From: a marine gamma proteobacterium HTCC2080 | GTDB lineage: Bacteria; Pseudomonadota; Gammaproteobacteria; Pseudomonadales; Halieaceae | Length of the DNA stretch: 64,000 bases | Assembly (NCBI GenBank): GCA_000169115.1 | Contig: AAVV01000013.1 | Span: 1 to 64,000 of the forward strand | Reading direction: 5' to 3' | Shown here: piece by piece, positions 36,001 to 44,351 of the stretch | Numbering within the stretch: the first letter of the stretch is position 1 | Layout of the letters: each line of letters begins with the position of its first letter | Translations under genes and position numbers: made by a program | The notes under the pieces: generated by a model | Told to the model about the DNA's origin: nothing | Seen by the model: only the letters and a program-made list of their open reading frames with translations | The model's database searches: none

Positions 36001-37954
36001 GGCCAATACCGATGTTGTGGCTGAGAAGCTATCGGTCTCTATTGCAGTGAGTGACGCTGCGGGGAACGACGCAGAGGGCAGCATTGTCAGTGTGGGCGAT
36101 ACGCTGACCTACGAGTTGACCTTGCTGAACAACAGCCCCACTGGCCGCAGTGGCATCACGGTCGTGAATAGTGTTCCCCCAGCGGTCGCGGCTTGCGGTC
36201 AGGCTTGCATAGGAGGCGACGGTAAAGGCGCTGCGATCGATGCTGAGGCCGGTACGCTGACGTGGTCAAACTTTGAGCTTGATGCGGGAGCTGAGGTGAC
36301 GCTCAACTACCAGGTCACAATACCTTCGGGTCTGGCAAATAATACGCCGTTGATCAACACCGTCAGTGTGAACACGGCTACGCGCTTTGACGACAGTGCC
36401 CGGAGCACCGTTACGGTGGCTTCTCAGGCGGAGTTGATCTTGTCGATGACGGCACCGGGCGTGTTGCAAGACGGTGCGCAAGGTGGCGTGACGTTGAGCT
36501 ACCAAAACACGGGTGCGGCGGCGACAGCCGCCACCCTGCGGTACGTGTTGCCCAGCAATGCGACCATGATCGACAGCGACAACGCCACGGTCTCTGGATC
36601 GGCTTACACCTGGAATCTGGGTGATGTGGCTGTGCAGGGTGCGGGAAGTCGGGAGGTCACCATTGAGGTCAGTGGGGCTGTCGGAGACAGCTTGCTGCAT
36701 ACGGCGAGTGTGACAGGGACTGACACGAGCGATACAGCGGAGGCCACGACGGTCATTGGCTTGCGTGAAGAATTGGCGTTATCGCTCAGTGCACCGGGCT
36801 CAGTGAATACCGGCGCCGGGTTTACCGCGAGTCTGACGGCGCAGAACACCGGCAATGCTGCGGCGACTGCGACGGCGCTCTCGTTAACGTTGCCGGCGGG
36901 CTTTACCGCCAGTGCTTTGGATGGCGGGACCCTCGACAGTACCCTCGACAATGAGGTGGTTCGCTGGAGCGTTGACTTGGCCGCGGGGGCGTCGGTGACC
37001 TTGAGTCCGACGGTTACCGCGCCTAGCGCCGCGGGTAAAGCGGTATTGCTTGCAGGTCTGACAGCCACCAGTGGCAAGACTCAGAGCGCGAGTGCGGACG
37101 TGCAGGTGACGATGGCCGCATCGGCGATCATCACAGCGGGGGCGCAGTTCAGTGTGCCTGAGGCTAAGGCGGGTGACAGCGTCACCTTGATAGCCGGCCC
37201 GGTGAACGTGGGCGGTGTGGCCTCAGGGACGATCACCAATACGGTGACCCTGTCTGCAGGTCTGACAGCGACCGCGTTCGATGGTGCGAGCTGGAATGCG
37301 GGCACGCGTGTGTTGAGCTGGGCCACCAGCTCGCTGGTCTCAGGAGGCAGTGACTCTAAGACCTTCACGGTACGTGTGGAGGATGCGGGGGCGCTGACGG
37401 CAACCGTGAGCAGTAATGGCAATGAGGGCACGGCGAGGATGATCCGCACCTTCCCGGAGGAGGTGACGATCACACCAGAGAACCCAGACTCCAGCTGCAA
37501 GATCTCGGGTCAGCCAGTAGTCGCGGCTGCACCGACACCACCAGCGGGCATCACACTCTCGTTTGCCAACACGGTGGGCTTCACGGTGATCGACTGTGAT
37601 CGCAACCCGAGCACCAGTTACCCGGAGAAGCTGACGGTGACAATTGACGTCGGTCAGGACATTGCGGCTGACGCCCAGCTGTACAAGGTCTCCGATGCGG
37701 GTGCTTGGGCTGTGATCGAAGATGCGGTGATCACGGGCCAGACCGTGACCTATAGCATTACCGACGATGGGGATCTGGATCAAGACAAGACCCCGGGCAC
37801 GCTGCGAGATCCGGTCGCACTGGCGTTTCCGGAGGGCGATGCACCACCGCCTGAGGTTAAGCCGATCGTACCTGTTCCACTACCATTATGGCTCTTAGGG
37901 GTAGTGGCAGCGTTGATCGGCCGGCTGGGTGTTCGACGGTTAAAAATAGCCTAA
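30023..37954 (+). CDS. Giant exported surface protein, paralogue of the upstream gene
   Basis: 2,643 residues; an ATG at 30035 is an alternative start. The export signal is not at the very N-terminus: about 73 polar residues come before the hydrophobic stretch [20 protein letters not shown] with cleavage near AQA (98). Then a unique domain (100-275), the Cys-containing module (279-425), BspA-like repeats (423-693), a second module (729-872) with repeats to about 1073, DUF11-like domains (1100-2486), a choice-of-anchor U-like domain (2490-2610) and a tail [10 protein letters not shown], helix, RRLKIA. It lacks the FN3 and two beta-rich domains of its neighbour. Both are probably surface adhesins or ligand-binding proteins. 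Confidence 0.9.
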   Translation: MGVFMNQTNTTSPTEGCVDHDSRPPASRYITSTLSVLSSRIGAAMSFLAASLARIAAPAQVVDSRSHPHHSSSVIKTCLATLLSAVATLWMSAALAQATPPDSGTSAADVIENLARWREDPQTNAQAQTALYYMIPGNSCDSPPSGTGTVDGHQDVTTGVMTPTYGFPAQADPCTVGVGQGRNLSAWNRMVRIKFKNTPEAIALCSDVNALVWEIATESATGQLNARECDTNRFLNFKIPDNVGAAEYDLLLQTQGGTQIVLGQWDGDGEWNLESPPACDTVDWQEVELSEATKDVFQCTVDGTPYAYADFHILTTDGSDVCAARDTYLPTAEGTYKGIFCSHTNSKLRAIFNWNNGARDKELAWLVNVDQIGSRTRAGVACGNFGKTVAGRCANQLSGGKRAFQAMLGEGGAGIRNLDIANLTSLEEMFYKASNFNEDITDWDVRHVNNLRRLFEKTSFNRDIGVWDTSSVDNMSSMFNGTPFNHDIGSWDTSNVTTMVYMFTNTDQFDQDISRWNTSNVANMAYMFRNTARFNQNISTKSVTEEGGTSYTAWDVSAVTSMDSMFDAAKAFDQDIGNWDTSAVVNMKKMFSQASVFNQGIGGWNTASVTDMQNMFSSAEAFNQDIGSWNTASVTDMQNMFSSAEAFNQDIGSWNTASVTDMENMFFNAEAFNQDLSGWNVTSIASEPSDFRSGASNWSGVDPDTQQTWCNKGQPQWGTDGAQCALPRCSEVTESEWALASSDPEWICRIDGEPYEYADFHILTINGTDVCANPVDQLPTEDNDGKGLFCSSDDGTNAVRAIYDWDNAYDGEKPPIALSWLISVEQIGSRGGGNCGEAGTTVAVRCANQLKSGQRAFRGMGGKGGEGIRKLDVTNLTDLSYMFFISAFNDDLSKWDTRDVGDMRGMFESASVFNQSIGGWNTSNVHALSGMFKNATAFNQDLSAWGDKLTRLHSIENTFRGASAFNNGAAAGESGQPLNWETPTLRKMNYAFADAQVFNQKIFASGASTAAVDNMSGAFKQAIAFNQDIGGWSTAAVKKMNSMFQDARAFNRDLSDWKVGSTEQKTDFDTDASNWCGLGFRNRGRPDEWPAAPAIGCSLNLKIDAPASAVAGSEVEVLLRYSNSSQTDVEGGTLSFSVPNGMTVVDAGSGTHSGNTVTWSNLKVPAGTAEDSGGAKRVTVKIDAGVSEDDELVTEASLTDGFGIFVNDLAMTTATSKAVLLTELSRKGGDDYVLPGDVISYSVTVENVGLSTTQGGQLTVSWSGGVPFSIENKGGANCETGECVLGLTLGVSQKAWVTINVRVGADAAPGGVLTATASMRADNAENSIDSTASVTTEVLALPLPDLNVDLATLPQSVVDVGAQFTTFVDLSNTGSGPAGSTTVTLDIGSATYVGAAVGDAPSYDSNSNAVTWTVSDLEPSELKGLAVTLKAPQAEGAVILKSEVSTTTTAGDVISDRASRPLRVTGAAVLDLQLSLNPKDQLLPGDVLDMAFRFQNIGNSPAADAVLATDTPVDTTLLAWPDYATCAGNDCSEGYVGAISLNLGTVKAKENALASLSVLVNETAKEQTLSVAGSLTGKSTAGDALVPQAADASVRVAAITEGVLAVSQRADRQTVAPGQVVVYEITYQNLSSEAASNVTLTDVLPSETRLLNQTGGTVTIDPVTQETTWQLTTDRLAPLETGKVLLQVKVVGNAVPGTSLNNSVSLSTADSTVWADPAEVKVVASAAVLESSISNPASTAPGDSFTYALRFANTGTLAASNTTLQMQVEDGVTVTDCDDCSKTEGGRLSWPLSSVAAGTDQTKQITVLVDPSVAANSELHAISYIGDSQSAGAVGVSGKLSAQQQRRSGSASATQTASAAERAGPLGVSTIRVGEKASPALGGLKLVAPTQVVAGDPVAVTVSFGNTGGAPATGVTLTSTVPDNSTLTSVEGGSCSADPCGPGETITWNVGEVAAESTREVSYSLTADSDAAGSVIGHRVVLNSAESREASASANTDVVAEKLSVSIAVSDAAGNDAEGSIVSVGDTLTYELTLLNNSPTGRSGITVVNSVPPAVAACGQACIGGDGKGAAIDAEAGTLTWSNFELDAGAEVTLNYQVTIPSGLANNTPLINTVSVNTATRFDDSARSTVTVASQAELILSMTAPGVLQDGAQGGVTLSYQNTGAAATAATLRYVLPSNATMIDSDNATVSGSAYTWNLGDVAVQGAGSREVTIEVSGAVGDSLLHTASVTGTDTSDTAEATTVIGLREELALSLSAPGSVNTGAGFTASLTAQNTGNAAATATALSLTLPAGFTASALDGGTLDSTLDNEVVRWSVDLAAGASVTLSPTVTAPSAAGKAVLLAGLTATSGKTQSASADVQVTMAASAIITAGAQFSVPEAKAGDSVTLIAGPVNVGGVASGTITNTVTLSAGLTATAFDGASWNAGTRVLSWATSSLVSGGSDSKTFTVRVEDAGALTATVSSNGNEGTARMIRTFPEEVTITPENPDSSCKISGQPVVAAAPTPPAGITLSFANTVGFTVIDCDRNPSTSYPEKLTVTIDVGQDIAADAQLYKVSDAGAWAVIEDAVITGQTVTYSITDDGDLDQDKTPGTLRDPVALAFPEGDAPPPEVKPIVPVPLPLWLLGVVAALIGRLGVRRLKIA
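31831..32055 (+). repeat. 75-bp in-frame tandem repeat (3 copies)
   Basis: Units at 31831-31905, 31906-31980 and 31981-32055 encode 25 residues each ([20 protein letters not shown] followed by QDIGS). The first two are nearly identical at the DNA level; the third diverges in its second half. This is recent expansion of the BspA-like repeat inside the second giant gene. Confidence 0.92.
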
Positions 37955-37998
37955 ACCGTCGTAAGTCCGTCTTAGAGTCGAATTTTAGTCGAAGACTT

Positions 37999-38024
37999 AA
38001 GCCCCGTTCCCGGGGCTTTTTTTT
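37999..38024 (+). terminator. Rho-independent terminator after the second giant gene
   Basis: Stem AAGCCCCG, loop TTCC, CGGGGCTT, followed by a run of eight Ts, 45 bp past the stop codon. Confidence 0.93.
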
Positions 38025-38359
38025 GAGGGCCTCAGGGTGTGTTCGTTTCGTCTCAACGAGGGGCCAACCTATTTTTCGGTGTTAGGTGTAGAGGCGCTGC
38101 GTGGGCTTGGTCGGTGAGGTAGGCGTTTGCGCTGGGTCTGGGCTAGGCTCTCAGGCGGCGGTTTTGTGCGACTGAGAGGACGATAACGTCAGGCGCCGAA
38201 AAAAGTGGGCAGTGTGTAATGAGGGAAAATTGCGCCCGGCAATAACGTTTTGGCGCTCCTTGTGAAACTAGCTACAAAAGCCGCGACATCAATTTTTTTG
38301 AGCGCACCCACATCGACCCCGAGGCCTCAGCTTCATCATGCCCCTGTGGTGATCGCAAG
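38025..38359. other. Intergenic region, no gene recognised
   Basis: A convergent gap between the second giant gene and the minus-strand flavin reductase gene. I see no ORF, RNA or repeat here. Confidence 0.4.
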
Positions 38360-39007
38360 CTATTTTGTAAATAGCTTGGAGAGGCCCGAAAGATCCATGT
38401 TGCCAATTTCTTCAGGACGCTCTTTGGTGATCTCATGGCTCAATACGCCGTAATCCATGTAACCCATCCGTGTCAGGGGTTGCATGCCCACAGTGTCGAC
38501 AAGACCGTCTTTAATAAACGCATCGTCAATGTGTACTGCAACTACCCGTCCTAAGATCAGGCTCCAAGGAATTTCCTTCCCTGACACATGGGGTAATTCT
38601 ACTGTCTGTAAGTATTCGCATTCGAGGTGTGCACGGGCTTCGGCAACTCTGGGTACTTTTACGCAGGTAGAGGCGACGGCAGTCACGCCGGCAAGCTCAA
38701 ATTCGTTGACTGTGCTGGCTACATGGGAGGATGAAATATTGACGGCATCAATTAAATCAACCGAGGCAAAGTTGTAAACAAACTCACCGGTTTCTTCAAT
38801 GTTGTTTTGAGAGTCTTTGCGCATGCCACTGGAAAATCCAACGATCGCCGGTGACGTGGCGAGCAAATTGAAGAAACTGTAGGGGGCAAGGTTAGGTATG
38901 CCATCGGCGCTGATTGAGCTGATCCAGCCAATGGGTCGTGGTGCGACCAAAGCTTTGAGAGGGTCGTGGGGGAGTCCGTGGTCATTGGCTGCCATTTCAT
39001 AATACAT
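38360..39007 (-). CDS. Flavin reductase family protein (FMN-binding split barrel)
   Basis: A 215-residue protein with LKALVAPRPIGWISSISADGIPNLAPYSFFNLLATSPAIVGFSS, the N-terminal signature of the flavin reductase-like/DIM6 group, then EFVYNFAS and LILGRVVAVHID. Members bind FMN and reduce flavins for partner oxygenases or act as oxidoreductases. It is cytoplasmic, stands alone, and its partner is not evident. A heptamer repeat lies about 105 bp upstream in its promoter side. Confidence 0.9.
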   Translation of the reverse strand: MYYEMAANDHGLPHDPLKALVAPRPIGWISSISADGIPNLAPYSFFNLLATSPAIVGFSSGMRKDSQNNIEETGEFVYNFASVDLIDAVNISSSHVASTVNEFELAGVTAVASTCVKVPRVAEARAHLECEYLQTVELPHVSGKEIPWSLILGRVVAVHIDDAFIKDGLVDTVGMQPLTRMGYMDYGVLSHEITKERPEEIGNMDLSGLSKLFTK

Positions 39008-39113
39008 GCTGCAGGTCTCATTAGTTTTGTACTGCGAAGGTTAGCAGTAAACCGCTCATCTGACGGTGATAGGTTGCAGCTATCTGCAGCCAAGGCACTA
39101 TGTTGGTCTGTCA

Positions 39114-39155
39114 CCACAAACCACAAACCACAAACCACAAACCACAAACCACAAA
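39114..39155. repeat. Heptamer microsatellite (CCACAAA)x6
   Basis: Six perfect head-to-tail copies of CCACAAA, followed by a broken seventh. It lies upstream of the flavin reductase gene on its 5' side, and about 380 bp before the pit gene. Confidence 0.95.
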
Positions 39156-39465
39156 CCAAGAAGCATCAGTAACTTGTACATAACAGATCTAGTCGTTGCT
39201 TAAATTCACTCGGCCTAAAGTCGGAGCAATAAAAAGTGTTATCAGCAAGTCTTGCGAGCATTGATAACCTTTGTGGGCCAGGGAGGCGTTGCCGCTAGGA
39301 AACTGATCAAATCGAGCGTTGAAGCGAGGGCGGGCAAGGTCACAAATGATGCTCTATGTGATTTTTATTTGTGGTGATTTCGTCCGGAGATATTGCCAAT
39401 ATCCAAAAAAATATAATAAAAACAATATTTTAGGAAATTTTAATTATTTTTTTTTGATGGGGCAA

Positions 39466-39500
39466 TTGTAATCTAGCTGTAACATTTCAACCGCTATACT
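39466..39500 (+). promoter_or_regulatory. Pho box and -10 box of the pit promoter
   Basis: Two 7-bp direct repeats with 4-bp spacing, TTGTAAT (39466-39472), CTAG, CTGTAAC (39477-39483), match the PhoB consensus CTGTCAT-N4-CTGTCAT. A TATACT -10 box (39495-39500) follows by 11 bp, the normal spacing at Pho promoters, where the Pho box replaces the -35. The upstream region is very AT-rich. This suggests phosphate-starvation control of the genes downstream. Confidence 0.8.
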
Positions 39501-39537
39501 GCGCGTCAACACAGGGACCATATAGGGATCTTAGATC

Positions 39538-40818
39538 GTGGAAATCATTGCTTCTCATGGTGTTGTACTGCTAGCACTCGCGTGTGCTTTTGGCTTGTTT
39601 ATGGCTTGGGGGATTGGCGCAAACGACGTCGCCAATGCCATGGGAACCTCGGTTGGTGCCGGTGCCCTCACACTTAAGCAAGCGATTGTCGTTGCGGCGA
39701 TCTTTGAGTTTCTGGGGGCCTATCTCGCTGGCGGTGAAGTGACCTCGACAATACGCAAAGGTATTGTGGATCCCTCCCTCCTAGCAGAAACTCCCGAGCT
39801 ATTAGTTTATGGCATGTTGGCTTCATTGCTGGCGGCGGCGACTTGGCTTGCTGTTGCCAGTATGCGGGGTTGGCCGGTTTCAACAACCCATTCAATCGTG
39901 GGTGCTATCGTGGGTTTCGCTGCTGTTGGCATATCAGTGGATGCGGTTGCTTGGGGCAAGGTAGGCGCTATTGCGGCAAGTTGGGTTGTTTCTCCACTGC
40001 TCTCCGGCACCATCGCCTTTTTGCTTTTCATGTCTGTTAAGCACTTTATTCTTGATCACGAAGATACCTTTGCCCGTGCTCGAAAGTATGTGCCTGTGTA
40101 CATGTGGCTCGTTGGATTTATGATCAGCATGGTGACCCTGCTAAAGGGGCTGAAGCACATTGGCGTAGAGATCGACCTGGGTATGGAGTCGAAATTTACC
40201 AATGCCATGGTGCTGTCAGTTTTCACGGGGGCAGCCGTGGCCATGTTGGGTGCGTTTTTGTTACGCCGTATCAAATCAAGTGATGGTGATATCAACAGTG
40301 CGGAAAACGTTGAGCGCGTGTTCGGCATTCTTATGATCTTCACCGCGTGTGCCATGGCCTTCGCCCACGGCTCAAACGATGTGGCAAACGCCGTTGGCCC
40401 TCTGGCTGCAGTGGTCAGCACGATTCAATCGGGAGGCCAAGTGGTGGCCAAATCAGGGCTGCCCTGGTGGGTGCTCGGCGTTGGTGCACTCGGTATTGTT
40501 GTGGGTTTAGGTACTTACGGGTGGCGAGTAATACAAACAATTGGACGCAAGATTACTGAATTGACCCCCAGTCGCGGATTCGCTGCGGAGTTGGCGGCAG
40601 CGACGACGGTGGTGTTGGCATCGGCGACAGGGCTCCCTATTTCTACTACCCACACATTGGTGGGAGCAGTGCTCGGTGTAGGTCTAGCCCGGGGCGTAGA
40701 GGCCCTGCACTTGCCCACCGTTGGCGCGATCGTTACCTCTTGGGTGATCACGCTGCCGGCGGGAGCGACCTTATCCGTGATATTCTTCTTTATCTTACGA
40801 GCGATCTTTGGCGGCTAA
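39538..40818 (+). CDS. pit: Inorganic phosphate transporter, PiT family
   Basis: 426 residues with about ten membrane segments and the duplicated PiT signature: GANDVANAMGTS near the N-terminus and GSNDVANAVGP in the second half; both halves also carry G.P.STTH (WPVSTTHSIVGAIVG, LPISTTHTLVGAVLG). It carries phosphate (as a metal complex) with H+ or Na+ across the inner membrane. It starts with GTG at 39538. A PhoU-like gene follows 164 bp downstream, an arrangement common for Pit transporters. Many Pit genes are not PhoB-activated, so the Pho box is of interest. Confidence 0.95.
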   Translation: MEIIASHGVVLLALACAFGLFMAWGIGANDVANAMGTSVGAGALTLKQAIVVAAIFEFLGAYLAGGEVTSTIRKGIVDPSLLAETPELLVYGMLASLLAAATWLAVASMRGWPVSTTHSIVGAIVGFAAVGISVDAVAWGKVGAIAASWVVSPLLSGTIAFLLFMSVKHFILDHEDTFARARKYVPVYMWLVGFMISMVTLLKGLKHIGVEIDLGMESKFTNAMVLSVFTGAAVAMLGAFLLRRIKSSDGDINSAENVERVFGILMIFTACAMAFAHGSNDVANAVGPLAAVVSTIQSGGQVVAKSGLPWWVLGVGALGIVVGLGTYGWRVIQTIGRKITELTPSRGFAAELAAATTVVLASATGLPISTTHTLVGAVLGVGLARGVEALHLPTVGAIVTSWVITLPAGATLSVIFFFILRAIFGG

Positions 40819-40982
40819 CGGGAGCGATGAGTTTGGCTTTTGGACGATCGGTCGTCCGAACAAAGGCGCATCACAATGTCTGGGCGCTGGCTTCACGAAA
40901 TGTTGTTGGCGTACCTAGATCGAGCAGTGCAACTTTGCATCATTTGGTCAATTAGTGTTTTATAAATTTGAGGGGCAACATC

Positions 40983-41663
40983 ATGGAAGTTAGGTCTGCG
41001 ATATCTGAAGTGATTAGCAGTTCACCACTAGCCATGCTGGATGAGCATGTCAAAGCTTGTGCGAAGTGTGTCGCTAAATTACCCGATTACTTTGACGCTG
41101 CTCAGGCGGGGAAGTGGGCAAAAGCGGCGAAAGTACAGGCGGAAATCGTTGATCTTGAAGGCATCGCTGATGATCTCAAGCGCAACGTTCGTCGAAATAT
41201 GCCGAGAGGCATTTGGATGTCGGTCTCTCGCTCAGACCTTCTTGAGTTGGTGCGAATGCAGGACACCATGGCCAATCACACGAAAGACGTGGTTGGCCTA
41301 TCGTTGGGCAGAGAGCTCGCTTTCCCCGCGCCATTAGAGAAATCGTTAGCCAAGTACATTAAGACTATTGTCGATTGTGTGGGCTTGGGGGTGGAGGTGG
41401 TCACCGCTACGCGAGAGTTGTCGCGAACTGCGTTTGGCGCCCGTCAAGTGAAGGTAATTATGACGAAGTCGCTGGCTGTAGAGAAGCTAGAGCGTAAGTC
41501 TGACGAGATGCAAACAAAGCTGCGCTCCAAGCTGAAAGCTCATGAAGAAACAGTGTCGCCCGTCGATGCGATTTTTCTCTACCAGCTACTGTCTCAAATT
41601 GGGGAAATCGCCAATAGCGCAGAAAAAGTCGCGCACCGCGCACAAATTATTGCCAACAGCTAG
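40983..41663 (+). CDS. PhoU-like protein (DUF47, TIGR00153 family)
   Basis: 226 residues from the ATG at 40983 with GAGGGG eight bases upstream. It is helical and shows the DUF47/TIGR00153 pattern: a three-helix bundle with ADDLKRNVRRNMPRGIWMSVSRSDLLELVRMQDTMANHTKDV and LERKSDEMQTKLRSKL ... QIGEIANSAEKVAHR. Such proteins resemble PhoU, bind metal, and are usually encoded next to Pit transporters, which they are thought to regulate. It is cytoplasmic. Confidence 0.92.
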   Translation: MEVRSAISEVISSSPLAMLDEHVKACAKCVAKLPDYFDAAQAGKWAKAAKVQAEIVDLEGIADDLKRNVRRNMPRGIWMSVSRSDLLELVRMQDTMANHTKDVVGLSLGRELAFPAPLEKSLAKYIKTIVDCVGLGVEVVTATRELSRTAFGARQVKVIMTKSLAVEKLERKSDEMQTKLRSKLKAHEETVSPVDAIFLYQLLSQIGEIANSAEKVAHRAQIIANS

Positions 41664-41679
41664 CAGCGTCTAGACAGTG

Positions 41680-41719
41680 AAGGCTTGGCTCGTGAGCTCC
41701 ACTCCCGGGCCTTTTTTTT
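41680..41719 (+). terminator. Rho-independent terminator after the pit operon
   Basis: A 9-bp stem (AAGGCTTGG with CCGGGCCTT, two G-T pairs) closes over a loop with a small CTC/GAG dyad and is followed by eight Ts. Confidence 0.75.
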
Positions 41720-42249
41720 GCGCGTAATCTGGCGCGAATCCTTCACGTTTGCACTATGAGTTGGCTGCTAGATACAAAGTTCTAGATATAGAGCTCAAGA
41801 AACAACGCGGCGCAGCAGGCAGCACGGGAGCGATGATTGTCTGTGCCCTGAGACTTACTGACAATCTCCTCTTTATTTTTTCGACGCTCTGCCATTTGGC
41901 GTCGTTATGTCCTCGTAAATTAGCTGTCCCGTTGGATTATCGTGTTGGCCATTGGCCATTGGCCACTGGCGATTGGCGAACGAGAGCGCTGCCTAATATA
42001 TGTTGCGTCCCGTCTGGGCCGGCTAATCACAAGAATTGGTCATTTACCCAAAGCCCAATATTGCTAGAACTTAAGTGCAGTGAGCGGCGGCATAGGCGCC
42101 CTTAAGCTGTGCAAATCAGGTCTTGGCAGGCAGGTATAAAAGGTAACTTTCCCAGATATTTTCCAGAAAAAGTGAAAAGTTTTCGCGCTGTAATATTAAT
42201 GCAACAAACTTGTCATATTTTGCGGCAAACATTGATGAGGAAGTGTCCA
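41720..42249. other. Intergenic region with heptamer repeat and porin promoter
   Basis: Degenerate TTGGCCA heptamers occur at 41945-41979: three perfect copies, then CTGGCGA and TTGGCGA. The end of the region holds candidate Pho-box elements. A plus-strand frame at 41749-42105 shows no protein features and is probably chance. Confidence 0.55.
42188..42227 (+). promoter_or_regulatory. Candidate Pho box of the porin gene
   Basis: CTGTAAT (42188-42194), ATTA, ATGCAAC (42199-42205), AAAC, TTGTCAT (42210-42216), ATTT, TGCGGCA form four heptamers at 11-bp period. The first and third match the PhoB repeat well, the second and fourth poorly. The encoded protein is a phosphate-selective porin, which supports the reading. 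It lies close to the start codon (23 bp away), so the true transcription start is uncertain. Confidence 0.5.
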
Positions 42250-43722
42250 ATGACTTTTCAACAACAAGTGGTAAAGACGTTTGCGCCAATGCTGTTTGTG
42301 TCGGTTCTTGGTGCGCAAGGCGCGCAGGCCGCGGACAGAGAATTACTGGAAATACTTCTTCAAAATAACGTAATAACGCAAGAACAGTTTGACCGATTAG
42401 TCGATAAAGAGTCTTTGACCACGGCAGACATTCTAGCTCCTGCACCTGAGTCCGTGGTGGTCGTGCGCGAAGAGGAGCTGGAAGTCGATGTTTCCTTGGA
42501 TGAAAACATTCAGATGGCTATTGATGAGGCAGTTGCCAGTGCTGTCTCTGATGAATCACCGATCAAAGCTAGCTACGGATCAAAGGGTTTTCAACTCGCG
42601 ACTCGTGATGGAAACTTTGCGACTAACTTGCAATGGCGAGCCCAGTTTCGCTATAGCAACCCCTTTGGTTCTGATCCGCGCCAGGTGAAGAATTTTAACG
42701 CAGACAGTACGTCTAGCTTTGAGCAACGACGTCTGCGCATGAAGATTGGCGGCCACGGCTTTCAGCCGTGGATTAAGTACTACTTCGAGGTTGACCTTCA
42801 GCCCGCTCGAGACGTCGATGCTGATGCCATTTCTTCCGGAGCACGTGTCATTGATTGGCGTGTCGATTTGGCGAAGTGGGATTGGGGCGGTATTCGTATG
42901 GGCCAATGGAAGGTCGACTTTAACCGTGAGAGGGTTGATTCCTCGGGACGTCAACAATTTGTAGAGCGGTCAATCGTGAACCGTATTTTCACCGTAGATC
43001 GCCAAGTGGGTGTTCAGCTTCGTGGGCGCTTATTTGAGGGAAGTGGCGCTGACCTTAATTACTATGCTGGCGTTTTCAATGGAGAGGGTCGCAGCGTTAA
43101 AAACAGTTCTGACGAACACCTCTACGTTGGTCGGTTGCAATGGAATTTTCTGGGGCGTCAGTTGAAGACGCGTCAAACCGACGTCGAGTTTACAGAGCTC
43201 CCCACAGGCTCATTCGCGGTCGCGGGACTGACCAACGAGGGGCCTTGTACACGTTGGTCATCATCGGGCTGTGGCAACCTAGACGGTTTTGCCAAACCCG
43301 TTGCTGCGCAAGACGATCAATTTAAAATCGAGCAGGGCCTGCAGGAATTTGCCTTTAAGTACCGAGGGTTTTCGGTTCAGCAGGAATGGCATCGCAAGTT
43401 TATTACAGACCGTGTCGAAGGAACCGAGAGCGACCTGACGGGTGCCTATTTTCAAGCGGGATACTTTTTCCACAACTGGATTGATGCGATACCCGCGCCA
43501 CTGGAATTCGCGGCTCGATATGCTTACGTCAAAGAGCCAAACAAAGCTGATCGCATGCTATACAACGAGCGAGAGGAATTTACTCTGGGCGCGAACTGGT
43601 TTTTCAATGGCCACAGGAATAAGTTGACCTTTGATTTCTCGCACCTGACTCTAGACGACACATTGCTGATGCAAAAAGAGTCGGAGAACAGAGTCCGTTT
43701 GCAGTGGGACGTTTCTTTCTAA
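42250..43722 (+). CDS. Phosphate-selective porin (OprP/OprO family)
   Basis: 490 residues from the ATG at 42250, with GAGGAAG seven bases upstream; the ORF is open from 42109. A signal peptide (ending QGAQA) is followed by a short helical stretch LLEILLQNNVITQEQFDRL, typical of OprP-like porins. The barrel then shows FQLATRDGNFATNLQWRAQFRYSNP, RRLRMKIGGHGFQPWIKYYFEVDLQ, IRMGQWKVDFNRERV and a C-terminal NRVRLQWDVSF with terminal Phe. It should form an outer-membrane channel for phosphate or polyphosphate, feeding the upstream Pit transporter. Confidence 0.93.
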   Translation: MTFQQQVVKTFAPMLFVSVLGAQGAQAADRELLEILLQNNVITQEQFDRLVDKESLTTADILAPAPESVVVVREEELEVDVSLDENIQMAIDEAVASAVSDESPIKASYGSKGFQLATRDGNFATNLQWRAQFRYSNPFGSDPRQVKNFNADSTSSFEQRRLRMKIGGHGFQPWIKYYFEVDLQPARDVDADAISSGARVIDWRVDLAKWDWGGIRMGQWKVDFNRERVDSSGRQQFVERSIVNRIFTVDRQVGVQLRGRLFEGSGADLNYYAGVFNGEGRSVKNSSDEHLYVGRLQWNFLGRQLKTRQTDVEFTELPTGSFAVAGLTNEGPCTRWSSSGCGNLDGFAKPVAAQDDQFKIEQGLQEFAFKYRGFSVQQEWHRKFITDRVEGTESDLTGAYFQAGYFFHNWIDAIPAPLEFAARYAYVKEPNKADRMLYNEREEFTLGANWFFNGHRNKLTFDFSHLTLDDTLLMQKESENRVRLQWDVSF

Positions 43723-44351
43723 GGCGCCTGCTAGGCTGGGGGCGCTCTTGCAGCCCCCGGTAGATCTACTCCCGGGGAACGCGCTCCAAAGCATAAGTGC
43801 TTTCGCAACTGAAGTGGGCCGTTCTTACCAAGACATGGTTTGTGTTGTGGGGCTTACTAAATAGCCCGGTAGATTCACCCCCAGAAAACGCGTACCTAAA
43901 GCTCAGGCGTCCTCGTGCATAAGCGCTCTCGTCAATGTGCTGCTATACGCCCCAGTTTAGTTTTAAGCGGGAGCTTCTTAGCGGCACAGTTTCAAGGGCA
44001 TCGCGTCACTCTCCTTATTTCAGGTGTATCTCGGTGCTTTTGCCGGGTTATTTCGATGGGGCTTAGATGCGTATTTCGGGTTTAAAACTGAGGTTGTTTG
44101 ACGGTCTTAACGAACGCGGTGTGATTGGCCGCGGGTCTTTTTTTGGTGTCGTATTAGGCAGACGCCTAGATTTCAGCGCTTGTGGGAATGTCGACCCTAT
44201 CAGAGACCTAGAATGATGAGTGGCAGGTCTTAAAGTGAGTCTCGGGGCTATCTAGCGCATGTAAGCCGCATTTTTTCCACACTTTACAATGTCTCAACGG
44301 GATGAATCAGGGTACCTTTCCCCCCCTAAATTTTTATTACGGGAGTGCTGC
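43723..44351. other. Intergenic region with hairpin and diverged direct repeat
   Basis: A GGGGGC/GCCCCC hairpin (43738-43758) follows the porin stop without a T-run. A diverged direct repeat, starting CCCGGTAGAT, occurs at about 43756-43809 and 43865-43936. Near 44120-44150 a CGCGG/CCGCG dyad precedes seven Ts and could be a terminator. No ORF is recognised. Confidence 0.45.

Noticed and set aside
39114-39155. CRISPR-like array
   Set aside because: The repeat is a 7-bp microsatellite without spacers, and there are no cas genes.
41749-42105. 118-codon plus-strand frame before the porin gene
   Set aside because: It runs through the heptamer repeat, has mixed composition and no recognisable features.
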